Source of the DNA: an uncultured Desulfovibrio sp. | Lineage (GTDB): Bacteria > Desulfobacterota > Desulfovibrionia > Desulfovibrionales > Desulfovibrionaceae | Length of the DNA: 64,000 nt | Direction of reading: 5' to 3' | Assembly: GCA_910587035.1 (NCBI GenBank) | Contig: CAJUMQ010000002.1 | Location: 62,001 to 126,000, forward strand | In this document: in pieces, positions 35,018 through 42,115 of the stretch | Layout: every line of letters begins with the position of its first letter | Numbering within the stretch: the stretch's first letter is position 1 | Notes under the pieces: model-generated | Seen by the model: only the letters and a program-made list of their open reading frames with translations | Told to the model about the DNA's origin: nothing | The model's database searches: none | Program-made: the position numbers and the translations under genes

Positions 35018-36754
35018 ATGGATACAAAAAACAGCACACCAGCCTCTGCCCCGCATTTTCCGGAGCAGGTTACAGGCATGTACATTCTGGCAAAAGCGCT
35101 AAAGGACATAGGCGCGACCCACATGTATGGCCTTTGCGGTATTCCGGTCACAGACCTGGCCTATCTTGTACAGGAGCAGGGCATCCGCTATGTGGGATTC
35201 CGATTTGAACAGCAGGCCGGCATGGCCGCCGCCACCCACGGCTATCTTACAAAAAAGCCAGGGCTTTTGCTGACAGTCAGCTCTCTGGGATTTCTCAATG
35301 GCCTCACAGCCACAGTCAATGCCACGGTCAACTGCTACCCCATGATCCAGATTTCCGGCTCCAGCGCCAGGGCACCCGTGGACCTCAATCAGGGTGGCTA
35401 TGAGGACCTGGACCAGTTCAATGTGGCCAAACCACTGGTAAAGGCGGCCTTCCGCGTAAATCATGCCTGCGATATACCCTTGGCCGTCGCAAGGGCCTGG
35501 CGCGCAGCCATTTCCGGTCGTCCCGGCGGTGTCTATCTCGATATGGTGGAGAGCTGCCTGGGCGAGATAGTCAATGCCAGCGACACAAAAGACTGGTACT
35601 TCACGCCGGTGGATCCCTGCCCGGCGATGATTCCCGCTCCCGAGGCCGTGGAAAGGGCCATGAAGCTGCTGGCTGGCGCCAAAAAGCCTGCCATCCTGCT
35701 TGGCAAGGGCGCCGCATATGCCCAGATTGATGAGAAAATTAAGGCCTTTATCGAAAAAAGCGGCATTCCTTTTTTCCCAATGTCCATGGCCAAGGGGCTT
35801 TTGCCGGATGACCATCCGCAAAGCGCCCTGAGCTGCCGTTCCACCATCATGGAACATGCCGATGTGGTCATGCTTGTGGGAGCGCGGCTTAACTGGCTGC
35901 TGTCACGCGGACATGGCAAGTGGAATCCCGAAGGCAAGTTCATCCAGCTCGATATCGATCCGGATGAAATGGATTGCAACCGTCCCATTGCCGCTCCCGT
36001 TGTAGGCGACCTGGACAGCTCCATATCGGCGATGCTGGCCGCTCTGCCATCCTGCAAGCTGCATATGGATCCGGACTGGATGCCATCCCTGCAGGCGGAA
36101 ACAGCGGCCAAGAATAAAAAATTCGCCGAGCGTCTGCAATCTCATGCCGACGACCAGCCATTGACCCATTTTGCCGCACTGGATGCCATCAAACCCATAC
36201 TTGCGGAAAACAAGGACATCATCCTTGTCAACGAGGGCGCCAACACCCTGGATGATACCCGTGACACCATTGATCAGTTCCTGCCCCGGCATAGAATTGA
36301 CTGCGCCACATGGGCCATCATGGGCATGGGTCTGGGTTCCTGCATTGGCGCAGCCATGGCCACAGGCAAGAAGATTGTCGCCATACTTGGCGATTCCGCC
36401 TTTGGTTTCACAGGCATGGAAATGTCCACCATCTGCCGTTTCAAGCTGCCCTGCACCATCATAGTGTTCAACAATGGCGGCATTTACAATGGTGTCGGCG
36501 TCAATCTCGCCCATAATGGCGATCCTGCCCCCACAACGCTGGATATTGATGCCCATTACGAAAAAATCGGCGAAGCCTTTGGGGCGGCCGCGTGGTATGT
36601 GACCACCCCTGCCGAGCTGAAAAAGGCGCTGTCAGAATCCATAGCCTCCGGCAAGCCAGGATTTATCCATGTGCAGCTGGCTGCCAATTCCGGCAAGGAA
36701 AGCGGCCATATCGGCTATCTAAATCCGGAAGCCCTCCAGCATCCGAAGGCATAA
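35018..36754 (+). CDS. oxc: Oxalyl-CoA decarboxylase
   Basis: This thiamine-diphosphate enzyme of 578 residues splits oxalyl-CoA to formyl-CoA and carbon dioxide. The catalytic Glu (about 64) lies in FRFEQQAGMAAATHGY. VSGRPGGVYLD-like SGRPGGVYLDMVE, then AAYAQIDEKIKAFIEKSGIPFFPMSMAKGLLPDDHPQSA, match the enzyme from Oxalobacter. The cofactor motif is GDSAFGFTGMEMSTICRF...FNNGG near residues 460-490. It follows frc by 75 bp. No clear ribosome-binding site precedes the ATG; the N-terminal alignment with the family supports this start. Formyl-CoA is recycled by frc, so the pair consumes oxalate and releases formate. Confidence 0.95.
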   Translation: MDTKNSTPASAPHFPEQVTGMYILAKALKDIGATHMYGLCGIPVTDLAYLVQEQGIRYVGFRFEQQAGMAAATHGYLTKKPGLLLTVSSLGFLNGLTATVNATVNCYPMIQISGSSARAPVDLNQGGYEDLDQFNVAKPLVKAAFRVNHACDIPLAVARAWRAAISGRPGGVYLDMVESCLGEIVNASDTKDWYFTPVDPCPAMIPAPEAVERAMKLLAGAKKPAILLGKGAAYAQIDEKIKAFIEKSGIPFFPMSMAKGLLPDDHPQSALSCRSTIMEHADVVMLVGARLNWLLSRGHGKWNPEGKFIQLDIDPDEMDCNRPIAAPVVGDLDSSISAMLAALPSCKLHMDPDWMPSLQAETAAKNKKFAERLQSHADDQPLTHFAALDAIKPILAENKDIILVNEGANTLDDTRDTIDQFLPRHRIDCATWAIMGMGLGSCIGAAMATGKKIVAILGDSAFGFTGMEMSTICRFKLPCTIIVFNNGGIYNGVGVNLAHNGDPAPTTLDIDAHYEKIGEAFGAAAWYVTTPAELKKALSESIASGKPGFIHVQLAANSGKESGHIGYLNPEALQHPKA

Positions 36755-36785
36755 AATTATAACCTTTTTCCGATTTTCATGGTTG

Positions 36786-36854
36786 TTCCGGCCCGCTTGT
36801 ATGGTTGCGGGCCGGAAATCCCGGCAGCCAGCAAAAATCTGTTTGCGGCTGCCT
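36786..36854 (+). other. Two hairpins between oxc and the yfdV-like gene
   Basis: The first hairpin pairs TTCCGGCCCGC with GCGGGCCGGAA (36786-36817). The second pairs GGCAGCC...GCAAA with TTTGC...GGCTGCC (36822-36854), with one bulge. No T-tract follows, so partial read-through into the transporter gene is likely. Confidence 0.55.
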
Positions 36855-36903
36855 ATGAGCAAAAAACTGCGCATTGGCAGTTTATGTATATAAAGGCGCG
36901 CAT

Positions 36904-37872
36904 ATGCTGCACATTATACTTTATGCCATCGTCCCCATAGTGGTCATAATGTTGCTTGGCTACATCTCTGGGAAAAGGAAGGTCTTTACCGGCGATGATT
37001 CCAAAAAATTCAACAAGGTCGTTCTTAACTACGCCCTGCCGGCAGCCCTGTTTGTGTCCATCGCGCAGGCAAGCCGCGACATGCTTTACAAGGATCTGAA
37101 GCTCTCCCTGGTCTCCCTTGTGGTTATCATGGGTTGCTTCATGGGCGTTTATTATATCTACAAATATTGTTTTAAAGAGAACACTGGCGCCGATGCAGCA
37201 GTCAGCGCCCTTATAAGTGGCTCGCCGACCATCGGCTTCCTCGGCTTTGCCGTGCTGGAGCCAATCTTTGGCGCCACCCCGGCTGTAGCCCTTGTGGTGG
37301 CCATTGTCGGCATCGTGGTGAACGCTGTGGGCATTCCAGTTGGCCTCTCCCTGCTCAATGCCTCCCTGGAAAAGGAAAAGCCCGGTTCCTCCAAGAATCA
37401 CAGTGCCTGGGGCCCTGTGATTCATGCTCTTGAACAGCCTGTCGCCTGGGCGCCAATCGCCGCGGTCATATGGGTTCTTATCGGCATACCGTGGCCGGCA
37501 TGGGCAAGCCCGTCCTTTGATCTGATGGCCAAGGCCAATGCCTCCATGGCCGTGTTTTCCGCAGGCATCACCCTGTCCTCAATCAAGGTTGTCATCAACT
37601 GGCAGGCCATTCTTGGCTCTATCCTCAAGCTTGGCGTAATGCCTGCCCTTACCCTCATTGTGGGCATGCTTGTCCACATGGATCCGCTCAACCTCAAGAT
37701 GCTGGTTGTGGCCAACGCATTGCCGCCTGCATTCTCCGGCATCATCATTGCTGACGAATATGACACATATGTTGCCACGGGCACATCTTCCCTGACAATC
37801 AGTGTCATCCTCTTCATCGGCATGTGCCCGCTGTGGATCTGGATTACAGACATGTGCCTGCGTATGTTTTAA
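36904..37872 (+). CDS. yfdV: AEC-family transporter, YfdV homologue; probable oxalate/formate transporter
   Basis: This 322-residue inner-membrane carrier of the auxin efflux carrier family has about ten hydrophobic helices. The opening (AIVPIVVIMLLGYISGKRKVF, then FNKVVLNYALPAALFVSI), the SGSPTIGFLGFAVLEPIFG block and the closing ALPPAFSGIIIADEYDTY resemble E. coli YfdV almost step by step. YfdV is encoded beside yfdW and yfdU in E. coli, exactly as here beside frc and oxc. Oxalobacter uses the unrelated OxlT for oxalate/formate exchange; no OxlT-like gene is present, so this carrier is the candidate. Its transport activity is inferred from position. AAGG precedes the chosen ATG; an upstream ATG lacks this. 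Confidence 0.9.
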   Translation: MLHIILYAIVPIVVIMLLGYISGKRKVFTGDDSKKFNKVVLNYALPAALFVSIAQASRDMLYKDLKLSLVSLVVIMGCFMGVYYIYKYCFKENTGADAAVSALISGSPTIGFLGFAVLEPIFGATPAVALVVAIVGIVVNAVGIPVGLSLLNASLEKEKPGSSKNHSAWGPVIHALEQPVAWAPIAAVIWVLIGIPWPAWASPSFDLMAKANASMAVFSAGITLSSIKVVINWQAILGSILKLGVMPALTLIVGMLVHMDPLNLKMLVVANALPPAFSGIIIADEYDTYVATGTSSLTISVILFIGMCPLWIWITDMCLRMF

Positions 37873-37892
37873 TACAAATTCCCCCGATAAGG

Positions 37893-37955
37893 CTGCAAAA
37901 GTCGGGGGGCTTCCCCCTTGCAGTGATAATCGTCAGGCCCGCGCTTGCGCGGGCC
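37893..37955 (+). terminator. Two hairpins after the yfdV-like gene
   Basis: CTGCAA/TTGCAG encloses a G5/C5 stem (37893-37923). GGCCCGCGC/GCGCGGGCC forms a 9-bp stem with loop TT (37936-37955). These probably end the oxalate operon. Confidence 0.55.
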
Positions 37956-37966
37956 GCAAAAATGTC

Positions 37967-37994
37967 GCCAAACCCCTTTAATCAGGGGTTTGGC
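37967..37994 (-). terminator. Terminator of the aldo/keto reductase gene
   Basis: An 11-bp perfect stem (GCCAAACCCCT and its complement) begins at the stop codon at 37994. On the minus strand it is followed by GACATTTTTG, a short T-run. Confidence 0.65.
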
Positions 37995-39139
37995 TATTTA
38001 AAAACTTCCATGGCCTTTGCCATGTTCTCCCGCACTTTTACATCAAAGGGGCATCTCTTTTCACATTCACCGCACTGCAGACATTCATCGGCATGATGTG
38101 GCAAAACCGCATAATGCTCCCTCACTGTTTCCGGCAATTCCCCACGGGCAAGGGCAAGATTTAGGAGCTTTGTGACAGCGGCGACATCAATACCGACAGG
38201 ACAAGGGGCGCAATGGCCGCAATACATGCAATGCCCCCGCCAGCTTATTCGTGGAAAACTCGCCAGGGCGGCGGCATAATCCCTTTGCTCCGGCGTAGCA
38301 TGCGCATAGGCCAAAGATGCCTTGAGCTCATCAAGCGTACGCGCGCCAGCAAGCACACTGGCCACACCAGGACGATCCAGGGCATAGCTTATACATTGCC
38401 ACAGGGTGAGGGCCACTCCTGCCAGGGATTGCTCCGCTTTCAAAAGATCACCGCCGCCAAAGGCCTTCATCACGGTAATGCCAATCCCGAGGTTCTGGCA
38501 GGTTTCATATAGCTGGCCCCTATCCGGATCCATGTTCACCAGGGGGGACTTGTAGCGCTCGCGATTCCAGAGCTGTTCAACATCTTCTCCGGCTGGCTGC
38601 AGATCATAACAGGGATTGATGGAAAAAAGCAGGACATCGATATTGCCTCCGCCAACAGCTTTTGAGGCTACCTTGGGATTATGGCTGGAGAGGCCAATGG
38701 CGCGAATTACCCCCTGCCTAAGCAGATCCTGCGCATAAGCCAGAACCGGACCCTGCTCCACAGCCTCCCAATCCGCAAGGGAATCCACATAATGTATCAT
38801 GCCCACATCAATGTAGTCGGTATTCAGGCGCTCCAGTTGCTCCTCAAACCCCCGGCGCACTGCGTCAATATTCCGCGTCCGCTTGTATTGGCCCTTCTCC
38901 CAGATGGAACAGATATGGCCCTGCAGCAGGAATTTGTCGCGCCTGCCGCGCAACGCATGCCCGAGGTCATCGCGCATTTGCGGATTTGGAGAATAAAGAT
39001 CTATGCCATTTGCTCCTGCCTGCTCCATCATGTCCAGAGCTGCATTTATATAGGACCGGCATTTGCCCAGAAGTCCCTCACAGCCAAGGCCCACCTCGCC
39101 AATCTCTAGGCCGCAGCGTCCCAGTGACCTTTTCAACAT
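37994..39139 (-). CDS. Aldo/keto reductase with C-terminal 2x[4Fe-4S] domain
   Basis: The 381-residue product combines an NADP-dependent aldo/keto reductase barrel (about 1-290) with a ferredoxin-like tail. GLEIGEVGLGCEGLLG, GANGIDLYSPNPQMRDDLG (with the catalytic Asp and Tyr region), DYIDVGMIHYVDSL and VIRAIGLSSHNPKV follow the family pattern. The tail contains CMYCGHCAPCPVGID and CLQCGECEKRCPFDV, two 4Fe-4S motifs. Such Fe-S aldo/keto reductases are common in anaerobes but their substrates are unknown. GGGGGG seven bases before ATGTTGAAA supports this start over a longer reading. It is convergent with the oxalate operon and shares no obvious role with it. Confidence 0.91.
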   Translation of the reverse strand: MLKRSLGRCGLEIGEVGLGCEGLLGKCRSYINAALDMMEQAGANGIDLYSPNPQMRDDLGHALRGRRDKFLLQGHICSIWEKGQYKRTRNIDAVRRGFEEQLERLNTDYIDVGMIHYVDSLADWEAVEQGPVLAYAQDLLRQGVIRAIGLSSHNPKVASKAVGGGNIDVLLFSINPCYDLQPAGEDVEQLWNRERYKSPLVNMDPDRGQLYETCQNLGIGITVMKAFGGGDLLKAEQSLAGVALTLWQCISYALDRPGVASVLAGARTLDELKASLAYAHATPEQRDYAAALASFPRISWRGHCMYCGHCAPCPVGIDVAAVTKLLNLALARGELPETVREHYAVLPHHADECLQCGECEKRCPFDVKVRENMAKAMEVFK

Positions 39140-39343
39140 TGTAGCCCCCCATGGCAAAAATTTCAGATTTTTATAAACATAAAATGAATTACGCAACAGA
39201 CAAATGTGGCTTCATGGCAAAAAGTTGCCTTATAATTGCAAATATTCTTTCATTTGCCATAATACCCAACGAATAGCGACACAAAAAATTTATTTTTTTA
39301 TATTGATAATTGCTTGCGCCGACGCCTTGCTGACATCGGCACT

Positions 39344-39469
39344 GTCATTAAGGTTTTTCATGGTCGCACCGTCACCCCTGACAACAGGGTGCGTATTTCC
39401 GGAAAGGTTGACAAGGATTTTAACAAACCTGTAAAGATAGATGCAAAAGTGCTGGAGATTCTGCAGTAA
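39344..39469 (+). pseudogene. C-terminal fragment of a YgiW/BOF-family OB-fold protein
   Basis: The frame ending in TAA at 39467-39469 reads VIKVFHGRTVTPDNRVRISG, then KVDKDFNKPVKIDAKVLEILQ. This is clearly related to the C-terminus of the intact gene at 40026-40397 (VKVTPQNTVRIIGEVDKDFG, then SAVEIDVKSLEVLK). The N-terminal half and signal peptide are missing: the upstream in-frame sequence lacks family resemblance and has no good start. It appears to be a relic of a duplicated periplasmic protein. Confidence 0.75.
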
Positions 39470-39476
39470 AATTTAA

Positions 39477-39509
39477 AACGCGGGCGGGGCATTTCGCTCC
39501 GCCCGCGTT
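39477..39509. terminator. Hairpin retained after the BOF gene fragment
   Basis: AACGCGGGCGG and its perfect complement CCGCCCGCGTT form an 11-bp stem just past the fragment's stop codon. A normal gene end appears to be preserved although the gene is broken. Confidence 0.55.
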
Positions 39510-39583
39510 CACCCATGCAAGACATCAATTGAGGTGGAAGTGGACAGCATTGACATAATTGAATGAGCGGCCGCCAGCATCCC

Positions 39584-39706
39584 ATGCGCAATCGCATTCT
39601 GGTCATCGAAGACAATGAGGATATTCTCGCGAATATCTACGCATATCTCGAGCCATTGGGATACAGCCTGGACTGTGCGCGCAATGGCAAATCCCATGCT
39701 TGCTGA
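39584..39706 (+). pseudogene. Truncated response-regulator receiver domain (N-terminal fragment)
   Basis: The frame opens MRNRILVIEDNEDILANIYA and continues YLEPLGYSLDCARNG, the start of a CheY-like receiver domain with its acidic pair (ED) and helix 1. It then runs into KSHAC and a TGA after 40 residues. The phosphorylated Asp, the rest of the receiver and any output domain are absent. The break falls inside the codons that also open the next reading frame, which suggests that an unrelated sequence has been joined here. Confidence 0.75.
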
Positions 39707-39935
39707 AAAATCACGCCCCTGGCTGATTAATGGCCTTTCCGATGAAGATTCCCCATGTCGGATGTTTGCTGCCTGGGCACTTGGCAAGCTGCCGCCAAAC
39801 CTTATGGATACTCCAGCTCTGCGAAAACTCGCGCTATCCGGCAATTATGATGTCTGCGAGATATATGAATCAGGAGAGATGCATCCGGCCACAGTGGGCA
39901 ATCTGGCCGCGCAGGCCCTTGCGGCCAGCATCTGA
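39684..39935 (+). CDS. Small protein or 3' gene fragment with a HEAT-like segment
   Basis: An 83-residue reading frame starts at ATGGCAAATCCC. It contains RPWLINGLSDEDSPCRMFAA and WALGKLPPNLMDTPALRKLA, a pattern like a helical HEAT-type repeat, and ends ATVGNLAAQALAASI. The composition looks like real protein, but no ribosome-binding site is visible and the frame begins at the junction with the broken response-regulator sequence. It is therefore more likely the tail of a former larger gene than an intact small gene. Confidence 0.45.
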   Translation: MANPMLAEKSRPWLINGLSDEDSPCRMFAAWALGKLPPNLMDTPALRKLALSGNYDVCEIYESGEMHPATVGNLAAQALAASI

Positions 39936-40025
39936 TGGACCAAAAAGCTGCTGGCGACACGAATTAATTTTTGCTATATTATGTAAGACAGGGTAATTCC
40001 GCCCTGCCAAGACATGGAGACAATT

Positions 40026-40397
40026 ATGCCTTATTTCGCTATTATCTTCCTTTCACTTTTCCTGACATCTCCTGCCATGGCCGCTTTTGAAGGTGGGGCT
40101 GCCCCCCAGGGGGGCTTTTCCGGCCCTGGCGGAGCGACGGCCACCACCGTACAACAGGCCAAAGCATTGCCAGATGACAGCTATGTGACCCTCACTGGCT
40201 CCATAGTTTCCAAAGTGGGCAAGGACGACTACATCTTCAGGGACTCCACAGGCGAGATAAAGGTGGATATAGACGACAAGTATTTTTACAATGTAAAGGT
40301 GACACCGCAAAACACCGTTCGCATAATCGGAGAAGTGGACAAGGACTTTGGCAGCGCTGTCGAGATCGATGTCAAGAGTCTGGAAGTCCTGAAGTAG
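40026..40397 (+). CDS. YgiW/BOF-family periplasmic OB-fold protein
   Basis: The 123-residue product has a signal peptide (MPYFAIIFLSLFLTSPAMA) followed by an OB-fold of the bacterial oligonucleotide/oligosaccharide-binding family. The order TVQQAKALPDDSYVTLTGSI, DDYIFRDSTGEIKVDIDD, then VRIIGEVDKDFG, is typical of YgiW/YdeI proteins linked to envelope stress. The function is not precisely known. GGAG lies six bases before the chosen ATG; the ATG twelve bases upstream overlaps that site. The gene lies about 90 bp after the fragment patch that contains a relic of the same family. Confidence 0.88.
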   Translation: MPYFAIIFLSLFLTSPAMAAFEGGAAPQGGFSGPGGATATTVQQAKALPDDSYVTLTGSIVSKVGKDDYIFRDSTGEIKVDIDDKYFYNVKVTPQNTVRIIGEVDKDFGSAVEIDVKSLEVLK

Positions 40398-40433
40398 CAA
40401 TCAATTATGCCAACAGGCGCTTTCGCGCCATGG

Positions 40434-40462
40434 AAAAGCGCCTGGATTATCCGGGCGCTTTT
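40434..40462. terminator. Bidirectional terminator between the BOF and HxlR genes
   Basis: AAAAGCGCC pairs with GGCGCTTTT, extended inward by CCTGGAT/ATCCGGG with one wobble, giving A- and T-tracts on both strands. The nearby AGGCGCTTT at 40415-40423 could pair alternatively with the left arm. Confidence 0.8.
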
Positions 40463-40481
40463 TCATATCTGTCATTCAGAA

Positions 40482-40814
40482 TCAGTGATTATAATAATCT
40501 TTGTAAAACAGCCCCCATTTTTCCATTTCCCGGAGTACTGGCACAAGAGTTTTGCCTAGCTCACTTAAACTGTATTCCACATGCTGAAAATGGTCATCCG
40601 GATAAACGGTTCTTGTCAAAATCCCGTCCATTTCCATGGATTTCAGCGAGTCGCTAAGTACTCTCCTGCTTATGCCTCTGATATCCCTTAGCAACTCATT
40701 AAAACGCCAGGGTCTGCTCTCAAACCTCTGCATGAGAATAATTTTCCACTTGCTGCCTATGATGTTTATGGTAGTGGTTACGGGACAATACGGCAGTTCA
40801 CTTTTTTTCAGCAT
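40482..40814 (-). CDS. HxlR-family transcriptional regulator
   Basis: The 110-residue winged-helix protein contains CPVTTTINIIGSKWKIILMQ, then RFNELLRDIRGISRRVLSDS and LTRTVYPDDHFQHVEYSLSE, the standard HxlR domain. A Cys near the N-terminus (CPV) is the position that senses redox or aldehyde stress in members such as HypR and QorR. It is divergent from an NAD(P)-dependent reductase gene, a pairing often seen where the regulator controls that reductase. The ATG at 40814 lacks a strong ribosome-binding site, and upstream in-frame codons start only with TTG. Confidence 0.9.
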   Translation of the reverse strand: MLKKSELPYCPVTTTINIIGSKWKIILMQRFESRPWRFNELLRDIRGISRRVLSDSLKSMEMDGILTRTVYPDDHFQHVEYSLSELGKTLVPVLREMEKWGLFYKDYYNH

Positions 40815-40914
40815 GGTATGTGATGATGCAATTTTATGGCTTGACAAATTGAATGGTCAAAATCCTGTGGATTGCTAAATGATACGGTATTGGCTCAAAC
40901 AAAAATTATCAATG

Positions 40915-40939
40915 GGTAATAAAAAACTTACCAGGTAAT
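40915..40939. promoter_or_regulatory. Possible HxlR operator: GGTAAT direct repeats with an inverted TTACC
   Basis: GGTAAT occurs at 40915-40920 and again at 40934-40939, 19 bases apart (about two helical turns), with TTACC at 40928-40932 between them. The position in the divergent region fits an operator for the adjacent HxlR regulator. Confidence 0.4.
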
Positions 40940-41031
40940 AATTTTATAACCGCTTGATTTTATAGAAAACTGTGTTAATTTTACCATGTTTTAGCAAGTC
41001 TTGACATCCACAAAAACAACTGGAGCGGTAA

Positions 41032-41703
41032 ATGGCAAAAAACGTTGCTCTTATTGGCGCAAGCGGTTTTGTTGGCAAGGCAATCCTTGCTGAATTGCTT
41101 GACCGTGGTTATGACGTGGAATCTCTGGTGCGTAATCCTGCCAAAATCACTGTTAAAAATCCACACCTCACAATCAAAAAAGTTGATGTCAGCGATGAAA
41201 ATGCGCTCATTGCCGACTTGAAGGGTTATGATGATGTAATCAGCGCCTATAATCCAGGCTGGACTAACCCATATATTTATCGGGAAACATTAACCAACTA
41301 TCCCAAAATTCTGGATGCCGCCAAAAAGGCCAATGTGAAGCGGCTCCTGATGGTTGGCGGCGCGGGTACCCTGTTTGTCAAGCCTGGCCTGAGACTGGTG
41401 GACAGCGGCGTCATTCCTGATGCCATCATGCCAGGGGTCAAGTCTCTTGGCGAATTTTATCTCAATACCCTTATGGGGGAAAAGGGCATTGACTGGGTAT
41501 TTTTCTCTCCCGCGGCCAACCTTGGCGACATGGGAGCCAAGGGACCAGGCAAGCGAACCGGCAAATACAGGCTTGGCAAGGATGATCTGATTGTGGACGG
41601 GAAGGGCAACAGCTTCATTTCCGTTGAGGATTACGCCAAGGCCATGGTCGATGAGCTGGCCAACCCAGCACATCATCAGGAACGCTTCACCATTGGCTAT
41701 TAA
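41032..41703 (+). CDS. NAD(P)-binding reductase, NmrA/SDR-like (YwnB type)
   Basis: This 223-residue Rossmann-fold protein starts NVALIGASGFVGKAILAELL, the GxSGxxG dinucleotide motif of extended or atypical short-chain reductases. RLLMVGGAGTLFV is the central strand, and DWVFFSPAANLGD resembles the NmrA-like group. Related proteins reduce NAD(P)H-dependent carbonyl or quinone compounds or act as redox sensors; the substrate here is not evident. It is divergent from hxlR and probably controlled by it. GGAG lies near the ATG at a spacing of about eight. It ends before a perfect 15-bp hairpin. Confidence 0.88.
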   Translation: MAKNVALIGASGFVGKAILAELLDRGYDVESLVRNPAKITVKNPHLTIKKVDVSDENALIADLKGYDDVISAYNPGWTNPYIYRETLTNYPKILDAAKKANVKRLLMVGGAGTLFVKPGLRLVDSGVIPDAIMPGVKSLGEFYLNTLMGEKGIDWVFFSPAANLGDMGAKGPGKRTGKYRLGKDDLIVDGKGNSFISVEDYAKAMVDELANPAHHQERFTIGY

Positions 41704-41716
41704 CAATAAGCCGATG

Positions 41717-41750
41717 CCTGTTTAAGCCATGAAGGCATGGCTTAAACAGG
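41717..41750 (+). terminator. Hairpin after the NAD(P)-binding reductase gene
   Basis: CCTGTTTAAGCCATG and its exact complement form a 15-bp stem with loop AAGG, 13 bp after the stop codon. GTCCCTTTG follows, only weakly T-rich. Confidence 0.6.
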
Positions 41751-41770
41751 GTCCCTTTGCCATGCAATAA

Positions 41771-42103
41771 TCAAGCAGATGCGCATGACGCCCATAAATG
41801 CCCCTCCGCGCAGCTATATACAATCTTCCCATTTTCTTCAGCCCAAGGATTTTCTTCTCTCGCGTCACTTGTGGAGATGCGAACATGGAGCAAATATCCA
41901 TCCCAGGCATAAGTTGCATCTGTATTATGATTTATAAATGACTTGAATATTTCCCCATAGCAGAGACTTTGCAAGTCGGTTTCAACTTGATTAACCTCGG
42001 CATAACTTTCCCTCCGGCTGATATGTGTTGCAAAATCGGCCTGTATGGCCAAAATATCCACATTGTCCTTTATGGCACAAGGATTGCTTTTTCCCACAAA
42101 AAC
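41771..42103 (-). pseudogene. Possible 3' remnant of an unrecognised gene
   Basis: This minus-strand frame of about 110 codons ends in TGA at 41771 and reads as plausible protein: NVDILAIQADFATHISRRES, then VETDLQSLCYGEIFKSFINH and YAWDGYLLHVRISTSD. It has no ATG start before running into the oppositely oriented permease gene. I do not recognise the family. It may be the C-terminal relic of a gene whose front was lost, or chance coding. The otherwise empty interval 41751-42115 holds nothing else except the permease's AGGGAGG ribosome-binding site. Confidence 0.3.
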
Positions 42104-42115
42104 AAGGGAGGTATA

